Shown here: one piece after another, positions 1-6,343 of the stretch | Numbering within the stretch: position 1 is the first letter of the stretch | Layout: each line of letters starts with the position of its first letter | NCBI GenBank assembly: GCA_946479185.1 | Contig: CAMLFF010000131.1 | Location: 1 to 8,389, forward strand | Direction of reading: 5' to 3' | DNA from: an uncultured Sphingobium sp. | Lineage (GTDB): Bacteria; Pseudomonadota; Alphaproteobacteria; Sphingomonadales; Sphingomonadaceae | Length of the DNA stretch: 8,389 bases | Notes under the pieces: model-generated | What the model saw: only the letters and a program-made list of their open reading frames with translations | Told to the model about the DNA's origin: nothing | The model's database searches: none | Program-made: the position numbers and the translations under genes

Positions 1-236
1 CGCAGGTCGCGGGCGGCACGCTTTATCACGCTGTCGGCACGGCGCGGATGGGCAGCGATCCCAAGGCGGTGGTGGATGCGCGGCTGCGTGTTCATGGCGT
101 GCAGGGGCTTCGCGTGGTCGATGCCTCGGTGATGCCCAAGATCGTTTCGGGCAACACCAATGCGGCGTCGATCATGATTGGCGAGAAGGGGTCGGCGATG
201 ATTTTGGAGGATGCGAAGGAGCTTGCTCCGGCCTGA
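1..236 (+). CDS. GMC-family FAD-dependent oxidoreductase, C-terminal fragment (5' end outside window)
   Basis: Only the last 77 residues are present, with the reading frame entering at base 3 and ending at TGA 234-236. They match the C-terminal GMC oxidoreductase domain (choline dehydrogenase / alcohol oxidase type). The fragment carries [12 protein letters not shown], whose His is the family's catalytic base, then a stretch like [19 protein letters not shown], then [12 protein letters not shown], which holds the partner Asn, and IMIGEKG, which closes the FAD site. Enzymes of this family oxidise alcohols to aldehydes using FAD. The substrate cannot be read from this part, because specificity lies mostly in the missing region. 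It converges on a lignostilbene-type catabolic cluster, and sphingomonad GMC enzymes are known to oxidise lignin-dimer alcohols, so an aromatic alcohol is possible. That is inference only. The family call is secure. Confidence 0.93.
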   Translation, partial: QVAGGTLYHAVGTARMGSDPKAVVDARLRVHGVQGLRVVDASVMPKIVSGNTNAASIMIGEKGSAMILEDAKELAPA

Positions 237-260
237 TCATCGGGCGCACGCTACGAAAGA

Positions 261-288
261 GAGGCGCGGGTGGTTCCGCGCCTCTTTT
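261..288 (+). terminator. Rho-independent terminator, possibly bidirectional, between convergent genes
   Basis: A perfect 9-bp GC-rich stem, GAGGCGCGG (261-269) with CCGCGCCTC (276-284), closes a 6-base loop and is followed by TTTT (285-288). A few A-T or G-U pairs at 257-260 with 285-288 can extend it. It starts 24 bases after the GMC stop codon. On the minus strand the same hairpin follows the stop of the luciferase-like gene (297) and leads into a weaker T-rich stretch, so it may stop transcription from both sides. Confidence 0.85.
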
Positions 289-296
289 GTTACCCA

Positions 297-1295
297 TCAG
301 GCCGGAACGTTGAGGCTCTCAAAAGCTTTGGCGATCAACGCGACCGAGTGGAGCCGGGCCTGCGGATCGAAGGCCGGGCTGTGGACGATGAGTTCATCCA
401 CTTGCGTGCGTGCGATGAAGTCCGTCATTCCCTTTGCGACATCGTCCGTCGTGCCGAATGCGCTACACTGCATGACATTGCGCAGCATGCCGCTGAGCGC
501 CGGATCAAGGCTGGCGACATAATTCTCGACTGGCGGCGCCATCTTGCCCGGCCTGCCCGTGCGCAAAGAAACGAAATTCTGCATCATTGAGCTGGCGACA
601 TAATCGGCCTGCTCGCGCGTGTCCGCTGCCACGATGCTCATCGCCGCCGCCGCATAGGGGGTGCTCAGATATTGCGACGGGCGGAACTCGCGGCGGTAAG
701 TAAGTAGCGCTTCATCCAACAGATCGGGCGCGAAGTGGGATGCGAAGGCATAGGGCATGCCAAGCGCCGCTGCGAGTTGCGCGCCGAACAGGCTGGAGCC
801 CAAAATCCACATCTCGATCTGCGCACCGCGACCCGGCACGGCGATGAGGCCGAGATCTGGCTCACCCGCAAAGTGCGCGCGAAGCTCCATGATGTTGCGA
901 GGGAAGTCCTGCGCTTCCTTCATCGTATCGTGCCGCAAGGCGCGCGCGAGCCGCCCATCAGCGCCAGGCGCTCGCCCAAGGCCAAGATCGACACGGCCGG
1001 GGAAGAGGGCATCGAGCGTGCCGAATTGCTCGGCGATCAGATAGGGCGAATGGTTAGGCAGCATGATGCCGCCTGAACCGATGCGCATCGTCTTGGTGGC
1101 ATGGCCAGCCTCTGCGATGATCAAAGCGGTGGCCGCTGCCGCAACCCCCGGCATCCCATGATGTTCGGCGATCCAGTAGCGATGAAAGCCAAGCGTCTCG
1201 ACATGGGCGGCCATGGGGCCAACGCGGCGGATCGCATCGCCGCTGCTCTCGCCTTCGACGACGTTGACGAGATCAAGGAAGCTGAGTTTTGTCAT
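297..1295 (-). CDS. LLM-class flavin-dependent oxidoreductase (luciferase-like monooxygenase)
   Basis: The product of 332 residues is a bacterial-luciferase-like TIM-barrel protein close to the YhbW/LuxA-related group, which usually uses reduced FMN and oxygen. Family features in order are the N-terminal strand LSFLDL (about residues 3-8), YWIAEHHG (40-47), RIGSGGIMLPNHSPY (71-85), the segment AEQFGTLDALFPGRVDLGLG (88-107) typical of the family, WILGSS (163-168) in the predicted flavin-phosphate region, and PYAFASHF (181-188). The length is normal. ATG 1295 was chosen because GAGGTG lies just before it. A TTG nine bases further upstream (1304) would add three residues but has no ribosome site. 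It is last in the minus-strand cluster after the DUF3237 gene, with a 39-base gap. Substrate is unknown; a monooxygenase or flavin reductase role in aromatic catabolism is inference. Confidence 0.9.
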   Translation of the reverse strand: MTKLSFLDLVNVVEGESSGDAIRRVGPMAAHVETLGFHRYWIAEHHGMPGVAAAATALIIAEAGHATKTMRIGSGGIMLPNHSPYLIAEQFGTLDALFPGRVDLGLGRAPGADGRLARALRHDTMKEAQDFPRNIMELRAHFAGEPDLGLIAVPGRGAQIEMWILGSSLFGAQLAAALGMPYAFASHFAPDLLDEALLTYRREFRPSQYLSTPYAAAAMSIVAADTREQADYVASSMMQNFVSLRTGRPGKMAPPVENYVASLDPALSGMLRNVMQCSAFGTTDDVAKGMTDFIARTQVDELIVHSPAFDPQARLHSVALIAKAFESLNVPA

Positions 1296-1334
1296 GCACC
1301 TCAAATGGGGCGCACAGTAGCCATTTGCAACCGA

Positions 1335-1811
1335 TCAGGTGACGCGCCAAACCCACAGCTTGATACCAGCCTTGAAACGCGCGCCTGAGCAGACGAAAAT
1401 CGAGTTGTTCATCCACTCATATTTTCCCTTGGGCGCGATGAACTCAGGCACGGTGCGGAAATAATATTCCGCGGGGTCAACCTCTTCGCCGCGTCCGAGC
1501 CGGGCCATGACGTCCGCCGGGCCATGACGCAGGCCGCGATTGCGCAGCTGAATGACGACATCATCGTCGGTGCGGATGGCATAGGTTGCATCCGCGACTG
1601 TCACGCCATCGGGACGGGTCAGCTGCCAATCCGACGCGCCGCCCACGAGGCTGCCGCGAATGAGCGGACCTTCCACGCGGCCGCCGGTCTGGATGGGGAT
1701 GATGCGCCGGGTGCCATCAACGGTTTCGCCGATCTGGATCGGCGCATCGAGCGCGCCCTCGGCTTCATAGACGAATTCAAGGCCGGGCTGGATGGCGTTG
1801 GCGGGTATCAA
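1335..1811 (-). CDS. DUF3237 domain-containing protein
   Basis: The protein has 158 residues and is recognised by the conserved blocks of DUF3237, a small family thought to be mostly beta-strand and without an established function. The blocks are RRIIPIQTGGRVEGPLIRG (35-53), GASDWQLTRPDG (58-69), RTDDD (80-84), NRGLRHGP (91-98), DPAEYYFRT (112-120) and YEWMNNSIFV (131-140). There is no signal peptide or membrane segment, so it is probably cytoplasmic. The likely start is a TTG at 1811: no ATG or GTG start lies further upstream in this frame before a stop at 1905-1907, and an AGGAG sits 8 bases upstream. It lies between the stilbene dioxygenase (102-base gap) and the flavin oxidoreductase (39-base gap), so it is probably co-transcribed. 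Repeated association with aromatic degradation genes would suggest a small enzyme or binding protein, but no function can be assigned from sequence. Confidence 0.9.
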   Translation of the reverse strand: MIPANAIQPGLEFVYEAEGALDAPIQIGETVDGTRRIIPIQTGGRVEGPLIRGSLVGGASDWQLTRPDGVTVADATYAIRTDDDVVIQLRNRGLRHGPADVMARLGRGEEVDPAEYYFRTVPEFIAPKGKYEWMNNSIFVCSGARFKAGIKLWVWRVT

Positions 1812-1819
1812 GGCAGCAT

Positions 1820-1824
1820 CTCCT
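1820..1824 (-). promoter_or_regulatory. Ribosome binding site deciding the TTG start of the DUF3237 gene
   Basis: Read on the minus strand this is AGGAG, 8 bases before TTG at 1811-1809. It supports the rare start codon, since the frame has no ATG or GTG upstream before a stop codon. Confidence 0.65.
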
Positions 1825-1913
1825 GTCGCGCGCTGATAGGCGGGGCGATCAATCTCATTTTCTTCATGCTGTCGGCGGACGTCGCAATAAGCAGCGCCCG
1901 CCGCTCAACTTTG

Positions 1914-3383
1914 TCAGGCAGCAAGCCCAATCTGATCGGCATTGGCCCAATTGCCATGCAGGCCAAAGCGCAGCGCGAACGGAATGCGCACGGTCGCGAC
2001 CGGGCCCTTCTCGATGTTCAGGGCTTCGAAGATCAGCAGATCGCTGCGATGCTCATCGAGCCGGTTGCAGACCTGCACGATCCACCCATCGCCTTCCGGC
2101 GCATCCTTGCTGCGCGGGATGAAGGCTGGCTCCTGCAGCGAGGAGACGGGGCCGCACCACCAATGCTGCTCGGCGCCAGTCTGATGATCGATGAGGAACA
2201 GGCAGTTCATCAGGAAGCCGCCCGCACTGCCGCCGCGAAGCTCGACAGGGCGCTTCATGTCCATTTCGAGCATCCAGCCGTAGCGATAGGGCAGGCCGGT
2301 ATAGCGATCATCGATGCGAGGGAATTCGCCCGAGGTCTGGGTGAGGCGCGTCACGCTGTCAAACTCGTCCGAATTGGAGGCCATGTCGACCGTCCAGCGC
2401 GTGAGCTTGGCCATCGCCTGTTGGCCATTGAAGGGCGCCCCATGCACATCCGGGAAGAAGGGGAACATATTGTTCTGCGCTTCCGGCACATCGACGCTGA
2501 CCTTGGTGCCATCCTGGAAAGCATTCATCACATGGCTGGCGAAGCAATTGTCGCGCTTGAACCAGCGTATATCCTCCTGCGTCACATCCTTGCGACGCGG
2601 GATGATGCCGAGATAGACCGGCATGGTTGTGTCGAAACCGAAATGCGGCAGACCCTTTTCGAGCCTGTCCCAGCTGCCAATAGAGGGCACGATATGGAGG
2701 ACGAGATAATCCTTCGTGACGCCGAAATCATGCATCATGCAGTAATAGGGGACCTTGAACCAGAATTCCTGGAGCAACTCGCCTTCCGGCGAAATCTCGT
2801 AAAGCGTCACATCGTCCGAGCAGAGGCCGCTGGCGGCATAGCCGATCGCGACCATATTTCCGGTGAGCGGATCAATCTTGGGGTGCGCCGTGAAAGTCTG
2901 GCCGGTCATCTTGCCGCCAAACTTCTCGAAACCGATGGTCTCCATCGTGTCCGGCTCCATCACGAGCGCCGGGCTGTCTTCCTTCATCGCCCACAGCTTG
3001 CCAGCGAACACGAAGGCATTGGTATTGGCCGTGCTGCGATACTCGCCCTTGACCGACTCATCATCAGTCAGCGGATTGCGGTAGGCGCCAAACAAGGCCT
3101 TGCCCGCCTGATTTTCCAGCTTCCACTTGTCCGTTTTTGCCCAACGCTGGCGCAGATCGACCTGGCCATCATGGATGTGGAAGCGCGTGATCATGCCATC
3201 GCCGTTGAAGCTGATGTCATCGTCCATCCGCGGCGGGAATTGCGGATCTGGCTGCACGCGGAAGAAGGCGCCGTTCAGCTCGGCCGGGATCGTGCCTTCA
3301 TGCGTCAGGTCGGCAATGTCGCACTCCACACGAGACGGTGTATTGAAGCCCGTGAAGGATGGGGTATCGGGAAATTGTGCCAT
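1914..3383 (-). CDS. Carotenoid oxygenase family protein, lignostilbene-alpha,beta-dioxygenase type
   Basis: This 489-residue non-heme iron enzyme belongs to the carotenoid cleavage oxygenase (RPE65) family and most resembles sphingomonad lignostilbene dioxygenases (LsdA, NOV1), which split the central double bond of 4-hydroxystilbenes into two aromatic aldehydes with O2. The four iron-binding histidines are visible at H167 (FTAHPKID), H218 (YYCMMHDFG), H284 (FASHVMNAF) and H476 (GLHGNWA). The residues known in LSD enzymes to hold the substrate's 4-hydroxyl are also present: F59 (FNGDGM), Y101 (GAYRNPLTDD) and K134 (WAMKEDSP). Length is typical and there is no signal peptide, so it is cytoplasmic. 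ATG 3383 has a strong GAGGAG six bases upstream. It is the first gene of the minus-strand cluster, divergent from a MarR gene that probably controls it. A stilbene rather than a carotenoid substrate is well supported; the exact stilbene (lignostilbene, DCA-S, resveratrol-like) cannot be told. Confidence 0.95.
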   Translation of the reverse strand: MAQFPDTPSFTGFNTPSRVECDIADLTHEGTIPAELNGAFFRVQPDPQFPPRMDDDISFNGDGMITRFHIHDGQVDLRQRWAKTDKWKLENQAGKALFGAYRNPLTDDESVKGEYRSTANTNAFVFAGKLWAMKEDSPALVMEPDTMETIGFEKFGGKMTGQTFTAHPKIDPLTGNMVAIGYAASGLCSDDVTLYEISPEGELLQEFWFKVPYYCMMHDFGVTKDYLVLHIVPSIGSWDRLEKGLPHFGFDTTMPVYLGIIPRRKDVTQEDIRWFKRDNCFASHVMNAFQDGTKVSVDVPEAQNNMFPFFPDVHGAPFNGQQAMAKLTRWTVDMASNSDEFDSVTRLTQTSGEFPRIDDRYTGLPYRYGWMLEMDMKRPVELRGGSAGGFLMNCLFLIDHQTGAEQHWWCGPVSSLQEPAFIPRSKDAPEGDGWIVQVCNRLDEHRSDLLIFEALNIEKGPVATVRIPFALRFGLHGNWANADQIGLAA

Positions 3384-3389
3384 CGGTTG

Positions 3390-3395
3390 CTCCTC
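3390..3395 (-). promoter_or_regulatory. Strong Shine-Dalgarno site of the dioxygenase gene
   Basis: On the minus strand it reads GAGGAG, six bases before the ATG at 3383. It fixes the dioxygenase start and implies efficient translation. Confidence 0.8.
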
Positions 3396-3433
3396 TTGCC
3401 CTTATTTGTATGCTATGCTTACGATATCAGCAA
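3396..3433. promoter_or_regulatory. Candidate overlapping divergent promoters between the dioxygenase and marR genes
   Basis: For the minus strand, TTGCTG (plus-strand 3428-3433) and TACAAA (3405-3410) are 17 bases apart and would drive the dioxygenase cluster. For the plus strand, TTGCCC (3396-3401) and TACGAT (3420-3425) are 18 bases apart and would drive marR and the transporter. The two pairs overlap almost fully, so one bound regulator could control both directions. The region also holds a TATGC tandem (3409-3418) and GATATC (3423-3428). The boxes match the consensus only moderately, so this is a prediction from spacing and similarity. Confidence 0.35.
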
Positions 3434-3440
3434 ATCTTTG

Positions 3441-3457
3441 AGTTGTCATCAAGTTGT
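3441..3457. repeat. Direct repeat AGTTGT with 11-base period in the divergent promoter region
   Basis: AGTTGT occurs at 3441-3446 and again at 3452-3457, about one helical turn apart, between the putative promoters and the marR start. GCAAAT also occurs twice nearby (3430-3435 and 3461-3466). Such spacing suits a protein binding site. MarR proteins usually prefer inverted repeats, and I did not find a clean one here, so an operator role is only possible. Confidence 0.3.
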
Positions 3458-3470
3458 GGCGCAAATGTAG

Positions 3471-3998
3471 TTGGGGGACAAGGTTTTGGAAGTACCGGAA
3501 AAGCAGCGCGCGCAAAATTCGGCACGGGCCGGATATGCAGGCGACGCGCTGTCAAAAGCTGCCGGCAAATTCGCTGATGAAGATATTGGCGCGATTGACG
3601 ATATTATCGGCTTCCACATCCGGCTCGCGCATGGCGCTGCCCATCGGCATTTCACGGAAACATTCTCCGAGCTTGGCCTCACGCAGAAGATGGTCTCCGT
3701 GCTCTGGCTGATCAGCGATCATCCCAATATTGCGCAGGCCGACATCGGCAGGCGGCTCCAGATGGATCGCGCGACGACGATGGCGATCATCAACCGGCTT
3801 GAAGCACGCGACCTGCTGGTGCGCGGCGCATCGATGCTGGACCGCAGGCGCCAGCCCCTCACTTTGACCAAGGTCGGCCTTGAGGCACTATCCGAAGCGC
3901 GCGGATGCATCGAGCAGCATGAGCAATGGCTCAAGTCCCGCTTCAACAAGAAAGAAGCTGCATTGCTCATCGAGCTTTTGCGCCGTATCCACGAATAG
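3471..3998 (+). CDS. MarR-family winged-helix transcriptional regulator
   Basis: The 175-residue protein has the MarR fold: a dimerisation helix around 40-66, the winged helix-turn-helix at about 69-138 with recognition-helix segment QMDRATTMAIINRLEARDLL (97-116), the wing signature DRRRQPLTLTKVG (124-136), and a C-terminal dimerisation helix. MarR proteins usually repress until a phenolic or aromatic ligand binds. The start is uncertain. The frame opens after TAG 3468-3470 and has no ATG before the DNA-binding domain, so a TTG must be used: 3471 (given here, no clear ribosome site) or 3486, which follows a G-rich stretch and would remove five residues. The N-terminal tail of about 40 residues is longer than usual. 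It is divergent from the dioxygenase and 54 bases upstream of the transporter, so it probably controls both, with an aromatic acid or aldehyde as inducer (inference). Confidence 0.9.
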   Translation: MGDKVLEVPEKQRAQNSARAGYAGDALSKAAGKFADEDIGAIDDIIGFHIRLAHGAAHRHFTETFSELGLTQKMVSVLWLISDHPNIAQADIGRRLQMDRATTMAIINRLEARDLLVRGASMLDRRRQPLTLTKVGLEALSEARGCIEQHEQWLKSRFNKKEAALLIELLRRIHE

Positions 3999-4023
3999 AT
4001 TCGGTCCCTAGAGACCAACGAAT
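3999..4023 (+). other. Imperfect hairpin between marR and the transporter gene
   Basis: Directly after the marR stop, ATTC (3999-4002) pairs with GAAT (4020-4023) and GGTC (4003-4006) with GACC (4013-4016). This leaves a 6-base loop and a 3-base bulge. No T run follows, so it is not a classical terminator. It could be an mRNA processing or stability element, or chance. Confidence 0.3.
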
Positions 4024-4052
4024 GAAGCACCGCCGGGAGGGGACGCAACAGC

Positions 4053-5390
4053 ATGGCCGCAACTGATCCACAACAGATTATCAATGATACGCCAATGTCG
4101 ACAAGGCAGTGGATCGTTGTGGTTCTGATGATCCTGCTCAATGCCTTGGACGGGTTCGATGTGCTTTCCAGCGCCTTTGCCGCGCCCGGCATTTCGGCTG
4201 AATGGGGGATTCCCCGTGCGGCGCTGGGGGTCGTGCTTTCTGCCGAGCTGGTCGGCATGGGCTTCGGCTCGGTCATACTCGGTGGCCTAGCCGATAAGAC
4301 GGGCCGCAAGTCCACCATGATCGGTTGCCTGTTCGTCATGGCAATCGGCATGTATATGGCGCATGCGGCATCGGGCGTGACGCTCCTGACCATTTGGCGC
4401 TTCATCACCGGCCTTGGTATTGGCGGCATGTTGGCCGCGACCAACGCGGTGACGGCGGAATCCACGAGCAAAAAGTCGCGCAGCCTTGCGATGGCGCTGT
4501 ATGTCATCGGCTATCCAATTGGCGGCGTGATCGGCGGATTTGCGGCGCAGACATGGCTGCTTGTCGACTATGATTGGCGCGCGGTGTTCATGTTCGGCGC
4601 GGTCGTGACGGCTGTGATGATTCCGCTTGTGTGGATATTGGTGCCTGAAACGCCTGCTTTCTACGCGGCACGGCGGCCATCCGGCGCGGTCGAAAAGATC
4701 AACCGCTCGCTGCGCACGCTCGGCAAGACGATTATCGATGCCTTGCCCGCGCCTGCCGCCAAGGGCTCTGGGCCTAAGGTGACGGATATTCTCTCCAAGC
4801 CCGGCCTGCGCAAGGTCACTTGGTTGCTGGCGTTCGGCTACATGTTCCACACGCTGACCTTCTATTACATCCTCAAATTCGCGGTGCAGATCGTATCTGA
4901 CAGCGGTTTCTCGCAGGCGGATGCGGCGAGCACACTCACCTGGGCAAATATTGGTGGCGCGATCGGTGGCGGCCTGTTCGGCTTCCTGCTCAAGAAGTGG
5001 GATATCAAGGGGCCGACAATTGGCGTGATGATCCTTGGCATCGTCGCCGTGGCTTGGTTCGGTATGGGGCATGGTGATCTTGGCGCATGGCGTCTTGCGA
5101 CCTTCCTGACGATGTTCTTCCTCAACGCTGCGATCGTGGGCTTTTATGCGGCGTTTGCGCGCGGCTTCCCGGCTTACGCGCGCGGCACGGGAACTGGCTT
5201 CGTGCTGGGCGTGGGGCGTGCGGGCGCTGCAGGATCACCGATTCTCGCGGGCTTCCTGTTCGATGTGTTGGGCAAGGGTGAGCTCTTCACCGTGTCGCTG
5301 ATCATGGCTCTGGGATCGATTGCGGGCATCGTGATGCTGATATTGCTGCCGATCGTGGATGGCGATGAGGCTGCGGCGAAGGCTGCCTGA
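4053..5390 (+). CDS. MFS transporter, aromatic acid:H+ symporter (AAHS) type
   Basis: The 445-residue protein has the 12-helix pattern of the major facilitator superfamily, in the inner membrane. AAHS marks (PcaK, BenK, VanK relatives) are the acidic DGFD motif in the first helix (33-36), the loop 2-3 motif GGLADKTGRK (77-86), RFITGLGIGGMLAATNA (116-132) around helix 4, PETPAF (198-203) after helix 6 before a cytoplasmic loop, and RGTGTGFVLGVGRAGAAGSP (377-396) near helix 11. It probably imports an aromatic carboxylate with protons. The ATG at 4053 follows a GGGAGGGG ten bases upstream, a slightly long spacing. It sits 54 bases after marR on the same strand and divergent from a stilbene dioxygenase, so its substrate may be a lignin-derived acid such as a stilbene carboxylate, vanillate or a similar compound. 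The substrate is not shown by sequence. Confidence 0.92.
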   Translation: MAATDPQQIINDTPMSTRQWIVVVLMILLNALDGFDVLSSAFAAPGISAEWGIPRAALGVVLSAELVGMGFGSVILGGLADKTGRKSTMIGCLFVMAIGMYMAHAASGVTLLTIWRFITGLGIGGMLAATNAVTAESTSKKSRSLAMALYVIGYPIGGVIGGFAAQTWLLVDYDWRAVFMFGAVVTAVMIPLVWILVPETPAFYAARRPSGAVEKINRSLRTLGKTIIDALPAPAAKGSGPKVTDILSKPGLRKVTWLLAFGYMFHTLTFYYILKFAVQIVSDSGFSQADAASTLTWANIGGAIGGGLFGFLLKKWDIKGPTIGVMILGIVAVAWFGMGHGDLGAWRLATFLTMFFLNAAIVGFYAAFARGFPAYARGTGTGFVLGVGRAGAAGSPILAGFLFDVLGKGELFTVSLIMALGSIAGIVMLILLPIVDGDEAAAKAA

Positions 5391-5411
5391 GGCGGTTCTG
5401 GACTAGCGTCT

Positions 5412-5430
5412 CCCCGGACTTGATCCGGGG
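5412..5430. repeat. REP-like palindrome, possible terminator
   Basis: A perfect 7-bp inverted repeat, CCCCGGA (5412-5418) with TCCGGGG (5424-5430), encloses the 5-base loop CTTGA. Palindromes of this CCCGGACTTGATCCGGG form are scattered in spacers of many alphaproteobacteria, as I recall. It lies between convergent genes (transporter and fdhD) and could end transcription from either side, though no strong T run follows. Confidence 0.6.
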
Positions 5431-5466
5431 TCCGGCTCTCTCAAGATCGCAAGAAAACTGGGCTCA

Positions 5467-5479
5467 CGGGTCAAACCCG
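5467..5479. repeat. Second small palindrome of the same spacer
   Basis: CGGGT (5467-5471) pairs with ACCCG (5475-5479) around a 3-base loop CAA. With the palindrome at 5412-5430 it resembles a two-part REP-type element. The remainder of the 160-base spacer (5391-5550) shows no further gene or site that I can support. Confidence 0.45.
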
Positions 5480-5550
5480 GAACAACGGTGGAAGATGGTT
5501 GGAGAGCCGCTGACGACAGCCGCCACGTTCTAGCGTAGGCATTCGCAGCC

Positions 5551-6324
5551 TCAAGTGACGACGAGCAGAACCTCATCGGGGCGGGCGAGCGCGTATAGCG
5601 TCAGTCCCGCATCCCGCGCGCGTTGTGCGGCCATGCTGGTTGGCACCGAGATCGTCACGAGCCGTGTCGCACCAGCCTTCACGCTTTTCTCGACAATCTC
5701 GTAACTGCACCGCGCCGTCGAGAGGATGAAGCCCGTCGCCATATCCTCACCCGCACGCGCAAGCGCTCCGATGAGCTTGTCGAGCGCGTTGTGGCGGCCG
5801 ACATCTTCGCGGACGGCGATGATGTCGCCTTGCTCATCCACGAACGCCGCAGCGTGCATGCCGCCTGTTGCGCGATTGCCGGGCTGATGTTCCCGCAGGC
5901 CATCTAACGCTTTGAAGATTGCTGCGGTTGAGAGCGCATCATGCGCTGCAACCGGGGGCAGGGGTTTGGCGATCACATCCAGATTGTCGATGCCGCACAG
6001 CCCGCAGCTGGATTCCGCGACGCGCGCCCGCACACGCTCGGCCAGTTGCTCGACCGCCAGCGAGGTGATGGTCGCGCGGGCGATCCAGCCCTTGTCGGTT
6101 TCAGCCAGATCGACGTCGGTGACATTCGCGACGCTCAGCGCCAGCCCTTCGGTCAGCGCGAAGCCGGTGACGAAATCCTCCAGATCGAAGGGGCTCGCCA
6201 TCATCACTGCATAGGAGAGGCCGTTATATTCCAACGCGACGGGGGTTTCCGGCGCGAAAGGGCGTTCTACCGGGCGGGTGCTCCCGTCCGGCCGGATCGC
6301 GGTTAGCGCTGCTTGATCGCTCAT
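5551..6324 (-). CDS. fdhD: Formate dehydrogenase accessory sulfurtransferase FdhD
   Basis: The 257-residue protein is FdhD (called FdsC in fds operons). It passes sulfur from a cysteine desulfurase to the molybdenum cofactor so that formate dehydrogenase becomes active. Signatures are the CxxC pair C107/C110 in SSCGLCGIDNLD, GGMHAAAF (154-161), REDVGRHNALDKLIG (172-186) and STARCSYEIVEK (202-213), followed by the typical tail TSMAAQRARDAGLTLYALAR. Length is normal for the family. It is the last gene of the formate dehydrogenase operon and starts 9 bases after the fdsD stop. No ribosome binding site is visible before its ATG; instead a GC hairpin with the fdsD stop in its loop covers the region, which suggests translation coupled to fdsD. 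Cytoplasmic. Confidence 0.97.
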   Translation of the reverse strand: MSDQAALTAIRPDGSTRPVERPFAPETPVALEYNGLSYAVMMASPFDLEDFVTGFALTEGLALSVANVTDVDLAETDKGWIARATITSLAVEQLAERVRARVAESSCGLCGIDNLDVIAKPLPPVAAHDALSTAAIFKALDGLREHQPGNRATGGMHAAAFVDEQGDIIAVREDVGRHNALDKLIGALARAGEDMATGFILSTARCSYEIVEKSVKAGATRLVTISVPTSMAAQRARDAGLTLYALARPDEVLLVVT

Positions 6325-6326
6325 CC

Positions 6327-6343
6327 GGCGGCTTCAGGCCGCC
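6327..6343 (-). promoter_or_regulatory. Hairpin at the fdsD-fdhD junction, possible translational coupling element
   Basis: GGCGGC (6327-6332) and GCCGCC (6338-6343) form a perfect 6-bp GC stem with a 5-base loop. The fdsD stop codon (6334-6336) overlaps the loop and the fdhD ATG begins two bases beyond the stem. A ribosome finishing fdsD would open the stem, which fits the absence of a Shine-Dalgarno site for fdhD. The function is inferred. Confidence 0.4.

Noticed and set aside
1808..1867. A 19-codon minus-strand open frame (ATG 1867) whose TGA overlaps the TTG start of the DUF3237 gene
   Set aside because: It could be a coupling leader peptide, but no ribosome binding site precedes it and the length is easily chance.
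1524..3470. A 648-codon plus-strand open frame opposite the dioxygenase and DUF3237 genes
   Set aside because: It is antisense to two genes with clear family motifs, spans their intergenic gap, resembles no known family, and has the His/Arg/Ala-rich composition of a shadow frame in GC-rich DNA.
4287..5072. A 261-codon minus-strand open frame opposite the transporter gene
   Set aside because: Shadow of the MFS gene; rich in Arg and His with no membrane pattern or family motif.
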